Shown here: one piece after another, positions 1 to 6,305 of the stretch | Position numbering within the stretch: the stretch's first letter is position 1 | Layout of the letters: each line of letters begins with the position of its first letter | Source: an uncultured Clostridia bacterium | GTDB taxonomy: Bacteria; Bacillota; Clostridia; Oscillospirales; Acutalibacteraceae | Direction of reading: 5' to 3' | Assembly (NCBI GenBank): GCA_945875045.1 | Contig: CAMCIX010000096.1 | Coordinates: 1-6,352 of the forward strand | DNA length: 6,352 nt | Notes under the pieces: model-generated | What the model was told of the DNA's origin: nothing | The model's database searches: none | The model's input: the letters and a program-made list of their open reading frames with translations, nothing else | Translations under genes and position numbers: made by a program

Positions 1-2
1 AG

Positions 3-884
3 CAGACCATAGGCAGAACGCCCGACAGTCTTGTTTGCGTTATGCCTATAGAGCGCGGAGTTATTGCCGACTACGATATTGCCGAAATTATGCTTAAAAA
101 CTATATGCAGCAGGCGTTCGGCAACCGTATTCTGCGCCCTCGTATTATGGCTACTCTCCCCGCGGGATTAACCGAATTACAGCACCATTCTCTGTCTAAT
201 GTTGTGGAATCGGCGGGAGGGCGCAATGTTTCGGTAATCGAGGGGCCGCTTGCCGTGGCGTTCGGCTTGGGGCTTGATTTTTCAAAGCCGCGCGGCACTC
301 TTATTGTGGATATTGGCGCGGGTACAACCGATATTGCGGTGATTTCTCTCGGAGGAATAGCGGTCTGCGAATCCTTTAAAACCGCCTCCTCGGATCTTGA
401 TATGCAGATTATAAGATACGTCCGCAAGGAGTATAATATCGAAATCGGCGCACTTTCGGCGGAAATGATAAAAATGAAAATCGGTTCGGCTACAAAGCGG
501 GATATTGAGGTCGCCGTTGTCGCAAAGGGTAGAAACGTCTTTTCGGGACTGCCCGAAAGCTTTGAAATTTCCTCGGGCGAGGTTTTTGAAGCGATAAGCG
601 AAACGGTTGAGGCTATTTGTAACGCAATACGTCAGGTGCTTAACCGCACCGACCCCGATTTGGTGGCGGATATTACCGAGGACGGTATGTACCTTACGGG
701 AGGCGGCTCACAGCTTAACGGTTTAGCCCAAAAGCTTAATGAATATTTGGGAATTGAGATTCATCAGCTCGACGACCCCGCCCACAGCGTTGTAAAGGGA
801 GCGGCGGTCGCACTTAAAAAGCCGGAGCTTCTTAAAAACGTGGATTATCAGCTCCGCTCCATAAAAGAATTGGTTGTAGAATAA
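3..884 (+). CDS. mreB: MreB-family actin-like cell shape protein, 5'-truncated by the window edge
   Basis: Bacterial actin homologue; members form membrane-associated filaments that guide lateral cell-wall synthesis. The reading frame stays open upstream of the ATG at 42 to the window edge, and those codons read GRTPDSLV, matching the MreB segment before the conserved GVIADYD. The gene therefore begins outside the window, with roughly 50 N-terminal residues (including the first phosphate loop) missing. Visible motifs are GVIADYD (57-77), the phosphate-2 loop DIGAGTTD (309-332) followed by ISLGG, the IEIG...IKMKIGSA segment, and the adenosine-site LTGGG (693-707). Oddities, from recalled family sequences: the usual IEEP is IEGP, with Gly at 243-245 where the catalytic Glu (T. 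maritima E131) sits, and the AGDEMD segment reads ASSDLD. It could be an MreB paralogue (Mbl/MreBH-like) rather than the main MreB. No mreC or mreD follows; the next gene has its own promoter. Family assignment is firm, exact orthology is not. Confidence 0.9.
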   Translation, partial: QTIGRTPDSLVCVMPIERGVIADYDIAEIMLKNYMQQAFGNRILRPRIMATLPAGLTELQHHSLSNVVESAGGRNVSVIEGPLAVAFGLGLDFSKPRGTLIVDIGAGTTDIAVISLGGIAVCESFKTASSDLDMQIIRYVRKEYNIEIGALSAEMIKMKIGSATKRDIEVAVVAKGRNVFSGLPESFEISSGEVFEAISETVEAICNAIRQVLNRTDPDLVADITEDGMYLTGGGSQLNGLAQKLNEYLGIEIHQLDDPAHSVVKGAAVALKKPELLKNVDYQLRSIKELVVE

Positions 885-900
885 ATTTAATGGTTTAAAG

Positions 901-916
901 CTTTAAATCGTTAAAG
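901..916 (+). terminator. Weak AT-rich hairpin after mreB, doubtful terminator
   Basis: CTTTAA-ATCG-TTAAAG can fold into a 6-bp stem with a 4-nt loop 17 nt after the mreB stop, and TTTTT follows at 926-930. The stem is nearly all A-T and the T-run is separated from it by about 9 nt, so it is a poor intrinsic terminator. It overlaps a perfect 14-nt palindrome, TTTAAAGCTTTAAA (894-907). No better terminator for mreB is visible, so some readthrough into the aro leader is possible. Confidence 0.2.
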
Positions 917-933
917 AAATTTCTGTTTTTGGC

Positions 934-962
934 TTGACAAAAGGGAAAAAATAGGGTAAAAT
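934..962 (+). promoter_or_regulatory. SigA/sigma-70-type promoter of the aromatic operon
   Basis: A perfect -35 box TTGACA (934-939) is separated by exactly 17 nt from a -10 box TAAAAT (957-962), one mismatch from TATAAT. The expected transcription start is about 968-971, giving an untranslated leader of roughly 180 nt before the aminotransferase ATG. There is no TG extension of the -10 box. The promoter separates the aro operon from mreB. Such a strong promoter is consistent with control exerted mainly downstream, at the attenuator. Confidence 0.85.
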
Positions 963-975
963 AGATTTCAGTTTC

Positions 976-989
976 AGGAGAAAGGGTGG
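976..989 (+). promoter_or_regulatory. Ribosome binding site of the leader peptide
   Basis: A purine-rich stretch, AGGAG then AAAGGGTGG, lies just downstream of the predicted transcription start. GGGTGG ends 5 nt before the ATG at 995, and AGGAG ends 14 nt before it. This is a good Shine-Dalgarno region for a 22-codon reading frame and is a main reason to believe the leader peptide is translated. Confidence 0.75.
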
Positions 990-994
990 ACGGT

Positions 995-1063
995 ATGTTC
1001 GGCTGCATAGCTTATCGATTTTATTATTATAAGACGGACTGCCTGTGCGCCCATAAAGCTTAG
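995..1063 (+). CDS. Aromatic-rich leader peptide of the aro/phe operon (22 aa)
   Basis: A short reading frame from ATG 995 to TAG 1061-1063 encodes 22 residues, too short for routine gene calling. Six of the 22 are Phe or Tyr: F2, Y7, F9 and the run Y10-Y11-Y12. The cluster reads Y-R-F-Y-Y-Y-K, with codons TTT TAT TAT TAT at 1019-1030. It sits between the promoter and an intrinsic terminator, upstream of genes that make Phe precursors, has a strong ribosome binding site, and its stop codon lies in the region expected for a ribosome to block antitermination. All this matches attenuator leader peptides such as those of pheA or trp operons in enterobacteria. The peptide itself probably has no function; slow translation at the Phe/Tyr codons would be the signal. 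The role is inferred from arrangement; no homologue is recognised. Confidence 0.85.
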   Translation: MFGCIAYRFYYYKTDCLCAHKA

Positions 1064-1071
1064 TCTTTATA
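1028..1071 (+). promoter_or_regulatory. Early leader hairpin (1:2-type pairing of the attenuator)
   Basis: TATAAGAC (1028-1035) can pair with GTCTTTATA (1063-1071), giving 8 bp with one bulged T at 1068. The left arm begins in the third Tyr codon and the right arm begins at the last base of the stop codon. The loop (1036-1062) contains most of the left strand of the antiterminator, so the two pairings interlock and share C1035. This is the expected place for the pause or protector hairpin, which a ribosome stalled at the Tyr codons would prevent. The pairing is read by eye, with no folding energy computed. Confidence 0.5.
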
Positions 1072-1089
1072 TGTTGTACGGACAGCCCG
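1035..1089 (+). promoter_or_regulatory. Predicted antiterminator (2:3 pairing)
   Basis: Bases 1035-1049 can pair with 1075-1089: C1035-G1089, G1036-C1088, G1037-C1087, a mismatch, C1039-G1085 to G1041-C1083, a mismatch, then C1043-G1081 to G1049-U1075, with G-U pairs at 1044, 1047 and 1049. That is 13 of 15 positions. The right strand takes up 1085-1089, the first five bases of the terminator's left arm, so the two helices exclude each other. The left strand starts 5 nt after the last Tyr codon and stays free if a ribosome waits at the Phe/first Tyr codon. This is a manual pairing, still to be confirmed by folding or covariation. Confidence 0.6.
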
Positions 1090-1136
1090 CAATCGCTCAT
1101 GCCTTTAGCGCAGTGAGTGTTGCGGGCTTGTATTTT
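1085..1136 (+). terminator. Intrinsic terminator of the attenuator
   Basis: GCCCGCAA (1085-1092) pairs perfectly with TTGCGGGC (1120-1127). Above it, CTCA (1096-1099) pairs with TGAG (1114-1117) and TGC (1100-1102) with GCA (1110-1112), with a single G bulge and a 7-nt loop. The GC-rich base is followed directly by a T-rich tract, TTGTATTTT (1128-1136). It lies 16 nt upstream of the chosen aminotransferase start and downstream of the leader peptide, so it would stop transcription before the structural genes unless the antiterminator forms. It does not include the aminotransferase ribosome binding site, so control should be at transcription rather than translation. Confidence 0.8.
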
Positions 1137-1142
1137 GAAAAC

Positions 1143-1148
1143 GGGTGA
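1143..1148 (+). promoter_or_regulatory. Ribosome binding site that decides the aminotransferase start
   Basis: GGGTGA matches the GGTGA part of the 16S-complementary sequence (AAGGAGGTGA). It is 1 nt from the ATG at 1150 but 4 nt from the ATG at 1153, which favours 1153. The same type of site, GGGTGA at 3434-3439, precedes aroB. Confidence 0.5.
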
Positions 1149-1152
1149 AATG

Positions 1153-2334
1153 ATGATAAACGAAAAAATGGCGGCTTTGGGCAAAAAACGCTCGGTTATC
1201 CGCGAAATTTTTGAATACGCAAAAATAAGAAGAGCCGAAATCGGTGCGGAAAACGTTTTTGATTTTTCTATCGGCAATCCGAGCGTGCCTACCCCTAAAA
1301 GGGTTACCGAGACAATGGAACGCTTAATAAGGGAAAAAGACCCGGTAGCCCTTCACGGCTACACCTCCGCACAGGGGGATTTAGGGGTAAGGCAGGCTAT
1401 TGCTGAGCATATTGAAGGAAAATTCGATTTTAAGGCAGACCCTAACCTTATTTATATGACCTGCGGCGCGGCGGCTTCGCTTACTGTTTCGCTTAATGCT
1501 ATTGTTAACGCGGGGGACGAGGTTATAGTTTTAGCTCCCTTTTTCCCCGAGTACCGCGTTTTTGTCGAAAAGGCGGGGGCAAGGCTTATTGAAGTACTGT
1601 GCAGAGAGGGCGATTTTCAGATTGATTTTGCCGCGCTTGAAAAAGCGATCACCGATAAAACTAAGGCGATAATTGTTAATTCACCTAATAATCCGACCGG
1701 CGCGGTCTTTTCCGAGGAAACAATAATTAAGCTCGCTTCTCTGCTAAATAAAAAGCAAACGGAATACGGCAGGGATATTTATATTATTTCCGACGAGCCG
1801 TACAGGGAGCTTGTTTATGAGGTAAGCGTTCCCTATATTCCGAAATATTACAATAACACGCTTGTGTGCTATTCCTACAGCAAGTCCCTGTCCTTGCCGG
1901 GAGAGAGAATAGGTTATATATTTGTTTCTCCCAATGCGGGTAACAGCGGCGAGGTATATGCGGCGGTATGCGGTGCGGGTAGGTCTCTCGGATTTGTATG
2001 CGCCCCGAGCCTTTTGCAGTACACGGTGGGCGAGTGCGTCGACCTACTGCCCGATCTTACGGTTTACCGCAAGAATCGTGATTTGTTATCACACTCACTT
2101 ACCGATTACGGCTATACGGTAGTTCCGCCCGACGGCGCCTTTTACCTTTTTGTAAAGACTCCCGAGGAGGACGCATATGCCTTTTGCGAAAGGGCTAAAA
2201 AATACGAGCTTTTGTTAGTCCCCGGCGACGATTTCGGCTGTAAAGGGTATGTCAGAATTTGCTATTGCGTTGAAACCAAGCAGATTGAACGCGCTTTGCC
2301 GAAATTTAAGGCGCTTATTGAAGAATATAAATAA
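1153..2334 (+). CDS. Class I/II PLP-dependent aminotransferase, likely aromatic/aspartate type
   Basis: Fold-type I aminotransferase of 393 residues, a normal family length. It moves an amino group between an amino acid and a 2-oxo acid using pyridoxal phosphate. Visible residues: substrate-side SIGNPSVPTP (39-48), GYTSAQG (69-75), the cofactor Asn in NSPNNPTG (N180), D214 and Y217 in SDEPYRE, the Schiff-base Lys K244 in SYSKSLSLPGERIGY with R252, and the carboxylate-binding Arg R368 in YVRICYC. No signal peptide, so cytoplasmic. First structural gene after the attenuator and 11 nt before pheA, so conversion of phenylpyruvate to Phe, or 4-hydroxyphenylpyruvate to Tyr, is the natural inference; the sequence alone does not separate this from aspartate aminotransferase. 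ATG 1153 is chosen over ATG 1150 because of ribosome-site spacing. An in-frame GTG at 1117 lies inside the terminator stem and is rejected. Confidence 0.9.
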   Translation: MINEKMAALGKKRSVIREIFEYAKIRRAEIGAENVFDFSIGNPSVPTPKRVTETMERLIREKDPVALHGYTSAQGDLGVRQAIAEHIEGKFDFKADPNLIYMTCGAAASLTVSLNAIVNAGDEVIVLAPFFPEYRVFVEKAGARLIEVLCREGDFQIDFAALEKAITDKTKAIIVNSPNNPTGAVFSEETIIKLASLLNKKQTEYGRDIYIISDEPYRELVYEVSVPYIPKYYNNTLVCYSYSKSLSLPGERIGYIFVSPNAGNSGEVYAAVCGAGRSLGFVCAPSLLQYTVGECVDLLPDLTVYRKNRDLLSHSLTDYGYTVVPPDGAFYLFVKTPEEDAYAFCERAKKYELLLVPGDDFGCKGYVRICYCVETKQIERALPKFKALIEEYK

Positions 2335-2345
2335 CGGAGACGGTT

Positions 2346-3449
2346 ATGACTGATTTAGAAAAAGCAAGACAGCAGATTAACGAGATAGACAGGCAGATGG
2401 CACAGCTTTTTGAAAAGCGTATGGCGGCGGTTAAGACGGTCGCCGAGTACAAAAAGGCGAACGGGGTTAGAGTTACCGATTCTGCGCGTGAGGCGGAGGT
2501 TATTAAACGCAACTCCGCCCTTGTCGAAAACGAAACGCTAAAGCCCTATTATGTAAGCTTTCTGCAAAATAATATGGATATTTCAAAGGCGTATCAGCAC
2601 AGACTGCTTGAGGGTATGCGGGTTGCCTACAGCGGGGTTGAGGGGGCGTTTGCGAACATTGCCGCAAACCGTATTTTCCCCGACGCTAAGGCTATTCCCC
2701 ACGCCGATTTTAAGGCGGCTTACGATTCGGTTGTAAACGGAGAATGCGACTGCGCGGTATTGCCTATTGAAAACAGCCATAACGGCGACGTGGTTCAGGT
2801 AATGGATTTGACCTTTTTCGGCACACTTTATATTAACGGTATTTACGATATTGAGGTCGTGCAAAATCTCCTTGCCGTAAAGGGAACGACGATGGACGAG
2901 GTTAAAAAGGTAATAAGCCACCCGCAGGCGTTAGGTCAATGCGCTAAGTACATAAGAGAACACGGCTTTGAGCCTATAGAGGCGGTCAACACCGCGGTCG
3001 CGGCAAAGCAGGTAGCCGAAGCGGGCAGGCACGACATTGCCGCGATAGGCTCGGGCGAGGCGGCAAGGATTTTCGGGCTTAAAAAGCTGGAAGCGCATAT
3101 AAATGAGAGCGGCAGTAACACGACCCGCTTTGCGGTATTCTCCAAAACTCCGAAAACTCCGTCTGATGCCGATAATCAGTTTATAATGCTCTTTACCGTA
3201 TCTAACGAGGCGGGCGCCTTGGGCGAGGCGATAAACACTATAGGCAAGCACGGCTTTAACCTACGCGCATTAAAATCCCGCCCCACAAAGGAGCTTATAT
3301 GGAGCTATTATTTCTACGCCGAGGGCGAGGGAAATATCAACAGCGATAAGGGCAGGGAAATGCTTAAGGAGCTAAAGGAAAAATGCAGCAGTATAAGAAT
3401 TGCGGGCAGCTTTGAAAGGGAAGTAATTTTAAAGGGTGACGACGAATGA
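2346..3449 (+). CDS. pheA: Bifunctional chorismate mutase / prephenate dehydratase (P-protein) with ACT domain
   Basis: A 367-residue enzyme converting chorismate to prephenate and then phenylpyruvate, the committed branch to phenylalanine. Residues 1-90 are an AroQ-type mutase; all eight catalytic positions of the E. coli domain have matches (R8, R25, K36, D45, R48, E49, S80, Q84). Residues 91-268 are the dehydratase: VAYSGVEGAF, LPIENSHNG (139-147), SHPQALGQC (191-199), and the catalytic TRF motif (260-262). Residues about 278-360 are an ACT domain that usually binds Phe for feedback inhibition. There the two regulatory motifs are altered: GALG (290-293) for GALV, and KSRP (310-313) for ESRP. 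The start has GGAGA 5 nt upstream (2336-2340). The gene follows the aminotransferase by 11 nt and overlaps aroB by ATGA. Function is secure; how Phe sensitivity is affected is unknown. Confidence 0.96.
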   Translation: MTDLEKARQQINEIDRQMAQLFEKRMAAVKTVAEYKKANGVRVTDSAREAEVIKRNSALVENETLKPYYVSFLQNNMDISKAYQHRLLEGMRVAYSGVEGAFANIAANRIFPDAKAIPHADFKAAYDSVVNGECDCAVLPIENSHNGDVVQVMDLTFFGTLYINGIYDIEVVQNLLAVKGTTMDEVKKVISHPQALGQCAKYIREHGFEPIEAVNTAVAAKQVAEAGRHDIAAIGSGEAARIFGLKKLEAHINESGSNTTRFAVFSKTPKTPSDADNQFIMLFTVSNEAGALGEAINTIGKHGFNLRALKSRPTKELIWSYYFYAEGEGNINSDKGREMLKELKEKCSSIRIAGSFEREVILKGDDE

Positions 3450-4456
3450 TAATACCTGTTAAAACCTCTACGGGGGAATATAACATCTACCTTGAGCGCG
3501 GTTCGCTTAAAAAGGCGGGGGAGTATCTTAATTTAAACCGCCGAACCTTTATTGTGACCGACAGCGGAGTTCCCGCAGATTATGCAAAAACCGTCGCGGA
3601 GCAGTCGAAATCTCCCGTTATTGTAACGGTAAAGGAGGGCGAGCCCTCAAAATGCTTTGATACATATAAATATCTGCTATCCGAAATGGTGAAAAACGGC
3701 TTTACAAGGAGCGACTGCGTAGTAGCCGTCGGCGGCGGAGTAGTCGGCGATATGGCGGGCTTTGCCGCGGCAAGCTATATGCGCGGTATTGATTTTTACA
3801 ATATCCCGACCACCATTTTGTCTCAGGTGGATTCCTCTGTAGGCGGCAAGGTGGCTATCGATTTTGAGGGGTATAAAAACCTTGTAGGCGCGTTTTATCC
3901 CCCAAAAGCGGTAATTATAGATTCCGATACCCTTAAAACCCTGCCCGAAAGACAGATCTCAAACGGACTTGCCGAATCGGTTAAAATGTCGCTTACCTCC
4001 GATAAGGAGCTGTTTCGCATTTTTGAAGAGGAGGATATAAAAAGCAATATCGATACGGTAATCGAGCGCTCGCTTAAAATCAAGCGGGAGGTTGTCGAAA
4101 AGGACGAAAAAGAGGGCGGACTGCGAAAAATACTTAATTTCGGTCACACTTTAGCCCACGCTATCGAGAGCGAGAATGATATGCAGAACCTCTATCACGG
4201 CGAGTGTGTGGCGCTGGGTATGATACCGATGTGTTCCGCAGCTGTAAGGGAGCGGCTTATCCCCGTGCTTAAAAAGCTTAATCTGCCCACAAGCAACGAT
4301 TTTGAGACCGAAAAAATAATATCGGCTATGCGGCACGATAAAAAGCTTATGGGAGACGATATAACCGTGATTTTTGTACCCGAGGTAGGAAAATACGAAA
4401 TGCGTGAAATGCCCTTTGATACTTTTGCAAAGGAAATTAAGGAGAGCTTTGAATGA
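3446..4456 (+). CDS. aroB: 3-dehydroquinate synthase
   Basis: Cytoplasmic metal- and NAD-dependent enzyme that cyclises DAHP to 3-dehydroquinate, second step of the shikimate pathway. The 336 residues are slightly short for the family (usually about 345-360) but both domains are complete. NAD-binding half: EGEPSKCFDTY (64-74), VAVGGGVVGDMAGFAA (93-108), the RGIDFYNIPTTILSQVDSSVGGK run ending at K135, and YKNLVGAFYPP. Catalytic half: the metal ligands are E177 in GLAESVK, H234 in NFGHTLAHAIE and H251 in YHGE, with K213-R214 and DEKE (220-223) also in place. The start ATG overlaps the pheA stop by ATGA with GGGTGA 6 nt upstream, and the stop overlaps the aroC start in the same way. The common FGH of NFGHTFGHAIE is LAH here, a mild variant. 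Identity is clear. Confidence 0.96.
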   Translation: MIIPVKTSTGEYNIYLERGSLKKAGEYLNLNRRTFIVTDSGVPADYAKTVAEQSKSPVIVTVKEGEPSKCFDTYKYLLSEMVKNGFTRSDCVVAVGGGVVGDMAGFAAASYMRGIDFYNIPTTILSQVDSSVGGKVAIDFEGYKNLVGAFYPPKAVIIDSDTLKTLPERQISNGLAESVKMSLTSDKELFRIFEEEDIKSNIDTVIERSLKIKREVVEKDEKEGGLRKILNFGHTLAHAIESENDMQNLYHGECVALGMIPMCSAAVRERLIPVLKKLNLPTSNDFETEKIISAMRHDKKLMGDDITVIFVPEVGKYEMREMPFDTFAKEIKESFE

Positions 4457-5544
4457 AAAATACTATAGGAACCTCGGTTGCGCTGACCGTATTCGGTGAA
4501 AGCCACGGGGCGGCAATCGGCGCGGTGCTGGACGGCTTAGCCCCGGGAATTGCGGTTGACGAGGAGTTTATCCGCTCACAGCTTACTTTGCGCCGCCCGT
4601 TCGGGGATATTTCCACCCCCAGAGTAGAGCCTGATAACTTTGTAATCGAAAGCGGAGTATTTGAGGGTAAAACCACAGGCACTCCGATTTGCATAATAAT
4701 TCCCAACGTCAACACAAAATCAAAGGATTACAGCGAAATAAGGAGCAAGGCGCGCCCGGGTCACGCCGATTACACGGCATACCAAAAATACCACGGCTTT
4801 GAGGATTACCGCGGCGGCGGGCATTTCAGCGGAAGAATTACCGCGGGAATAGTAGCGGCGGGAGCGGTCGCGATTTCCGCTTTAAAAGCCAAGGGTATTT
4901 ATATCGGCACACATATTTCCCGCCTTGCGGGGATAAAGGACCGCGGATTTGCCGATTACAAAGCGGATATTGAAGCGGTAAACAAAAAGGTTTTCGCTGT
5001 TCTTGACGATAATTGCTCCGAAAAAATGAAGGCGGCGGTAAATGACGCGAGAATAGACGGCGACAGCGTTGGCGGCGTGCTTGAAACGGCGGTTATCGGT
5101 CTGCCCGCAGGGGTAGGCGAGCCGTGGTTTGACAGTATTGAAAGCAAGCTTTCCCGCGCCTTGTTCGGTATCCCCGCTATTAAGGGGGTTGAGTTCGGCG
5201 GCGGCTTTGCGCTCTCTGATATGCGGGGAAGCGAGGCTAACGACCCGATAAGGATTGAAGACGGCAGGGTTAAAACCCTTACAAACAACAACGGCGGCAT
5301 AAACGGCGGCATTACAAACGGTATGCCGATTATATTCCGCTGTGGGGTTAAGCCGACCTCTACAATACATAGGGAACAGCAGACGGTCGACTTTATAAAG
5401 GGCGAAAACGTTAACTTTTTGGCGGGTGGCAGGCACGACCCCTGCATTGTGCATAGGGCGAGGGTGGTTATCGACAGCATAACCGCCGTGGTTTTGTGCG
5501 ATATATTAAGCGAACGCTTCGGAACGGACTGGTTGGTAGGATAA
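4453..5544 (+). CDS. aroC: Chorismate synthase
   Basis: A 363-residue FMN-dependent enzyme that converts 5-enolpyruvylshikimate-3-phosphate to chorismate, the last common step to Phe, Tyr and Trp. It needs reduced flavin although the net reaction is redox neutral. Signatures: FGESHGAAIG (14-23) with catalytic H18, the RRP...TPRVEPD segment, SGVFEGKTTGTPI (67-79), RPGHADYT (101-108) with the second catalytic His H104, YRGGGHFSGRITAGIVAAGAVA (119-140), NNNGGINGGITNG, KPTSTI and GRHDPC (326-331). GGGHFSGR replaces the enterobacterial GGGRSSAR; I recall this as the usual clostridial form. The start is fixed by AAGGAG (4439-4444) 8 nt upstream and by the ATGA overlap with aroB. The TAA stop shares its last base with the aroE ATG. 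No flavin-reductase domain is present, so flavin reduction must come from elsewhere. Confidence 0.97.
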   Translation: MKNTIGTSVALTVFGESHGAAIGAVLDGLAPGIAVDEEFIRSQLTLRRPFGDISTPRVEPDNFVIESGVFEGKTTGTPICIIIPNVNTKSKDYSEIRSKARPGHADYTAYQKYHGFEDYRGGGHFSGRITAGIVAAGAVAISALKAKGIYIGTHISRLAGIKDRGFADYKADIEAVNKKVFAVLDDNCSEKMKAAVNDARIDGDSVGGVLETAVIGLPAGVGEPWFDSIESKLSRALFGIPAIKGVEFGGGFALSDMRGSEANDPIRIEDGRVKTLTNNNGGINGGITNGMPIIFRCGVKPTSTIHREQQTVDFIKGENVNFLAGGRHDPCIVHRARVVIDSITAVVLCDILSERFGTDWLVG

Positions 5545-6305
5545 TGGAATACGGTTGCATCGGCGAAAAGCTTACACACAGCTTTTCAAAAATAATTCAT
5601 TCAAAAATTGCCGATTATAATTATGAGCTAAAGGAAATCGAAGCACAAGACCTTGACTCCTTTATGAAATCCGCCGATTTTAAGGCGATAAACGTCACGA
5701 TTCCCTATAAGCAGGCGGTGATTCCTTACCTTTATGAAATAAGCGATACCGCGAGGAAAATCGGCGCGGTAAACACTATTGTAAATAAGGACGGCAAGCT
5801 TTACGGCTACAACACCGATTACGAGGGTATGCGTGCGCTGATAAAGAGACAGGGCGCGGATCTTTCGGGCAAAAAGGTTTTGGTTTTGGGAAGCGGCGGC
5901 ACCTCTAAAACCGCGGCGGCGGTGGCGGAAAGCCTTGGAGCGAGCGAGGTATTGAGGGTATCGAGAAACGGCAACGACGGGGCGGTTACATATGATTATG
6001 CGCTTGCACACCATACCGACGCGGGGGCGATTATAAACACCACGCCCTGCGGAATGTACCCGAATATCGGCAAAACGGCGGTGGATATTTCTCTTTTTCC
6101 CGATTTAGAATCGGTGACCGACGCGGTTTACAACCCCCTTTCCTCCGCACTTGTGACCAAAGCCAAAGAAATGGGTATTAACGCGGTTGGCGGACTTTAT
6201 ATGCTGGTGGCGCAGGCGGTCTTTGCCTCGGAAAAATTTACGGGAAGCAATATACCTAAAAGTGTTACCGACAGCGTTTATAAAGAAATTCTGCTTGATA
6301 AGAAG
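5544..6305 (+). CDS. aroE: Shikimate dehydrogenase, 3' end cut by adapter
   Basis: NADP-type enzyme reducing 3-dehydroshikimate to shikimate, in the cytoplasm. 254 genuine residues are present. Substrate domain: KLTHSFSKIIHS (9-20, the S-x-S site), NVTIPYK with catalytic K56, GAVNT (74-78) and YNTD with catalytic D92. Cofactor domain: LGSGGTSKT glycine loop (115-123), VSRNG (139-143) at the NADP-phosphate site, NTTPCGM (165-171), then VYNPL and GGLYMLVAQA with Q224. The true start is ATG 5544 in the TAATG overlap with aroC: its product opens straight into MEYGCIGEKLTHS, and an in-frame ATG at 5496 would only add 16 unrelated residues inside aroC. The Shine-Dalgarno is weak (TAGGA, 2 nt away), so coupling to aroC is likely. 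After K254 the frame runs into adapter, adding a false LSLIHI and stop. The natural C-terminus is probably close, though a fused domain cannot be excluded. Confidence 0.93.

Noticed and set aside
42..44. ATG at 42 as the mreB start
   Set aside because: The frame is open to the window edge and the upstream codons encode the conserved GRTP segment of MreB, so the gene starts outside the window.
981..997. AGGGTGG near the leader start, resembling the first half of the T-box motif
   Set aside because: It lies within about 20 nt of the predicted transcription start, lacks the following ACC-G part and any Stem I or specifier region before it, and is far from the terminator. It is better explained as the leader peptide's ribosome binding site.
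1117..1152. Upstream GTG (1117) or ATG (1150) as the aminotransferase start
   Set aside because: The GTG lies inside the terminator stem and adds residues that do not look like the family. ATG 1150 is only 1 nt from the ribosome site, while ATG 1153 has workable spacing and gives the expected MINEKM-type N-terminus.
5496..5543. Upstream in-frame ATG for aroE
   Set aside because: It would overlap aroC by 49 nt and add 16 residues not resembling AroE. ATG 5544 sits in a TAATG overlap and starts directly with the conserved N-terminus.
4882..5579. Two long reverse-strand reading frames opposite aroC (190 and 207 aa)
   Set aside because: They lie antisense to a gene with full chorismate synthase signatures, show no recognisable domain, and are expected as codon-bias shadows.
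5672..5689. A near-identical run GCCGATTTTAAGGCG shared by pheA (about 2703) and aroE (about 5673)
   Set aside because: Both encode an A-D-F-K-A peptide with favoured codons. There are only two copies inside coding genes, so coincidence is more likely than a repeat element.
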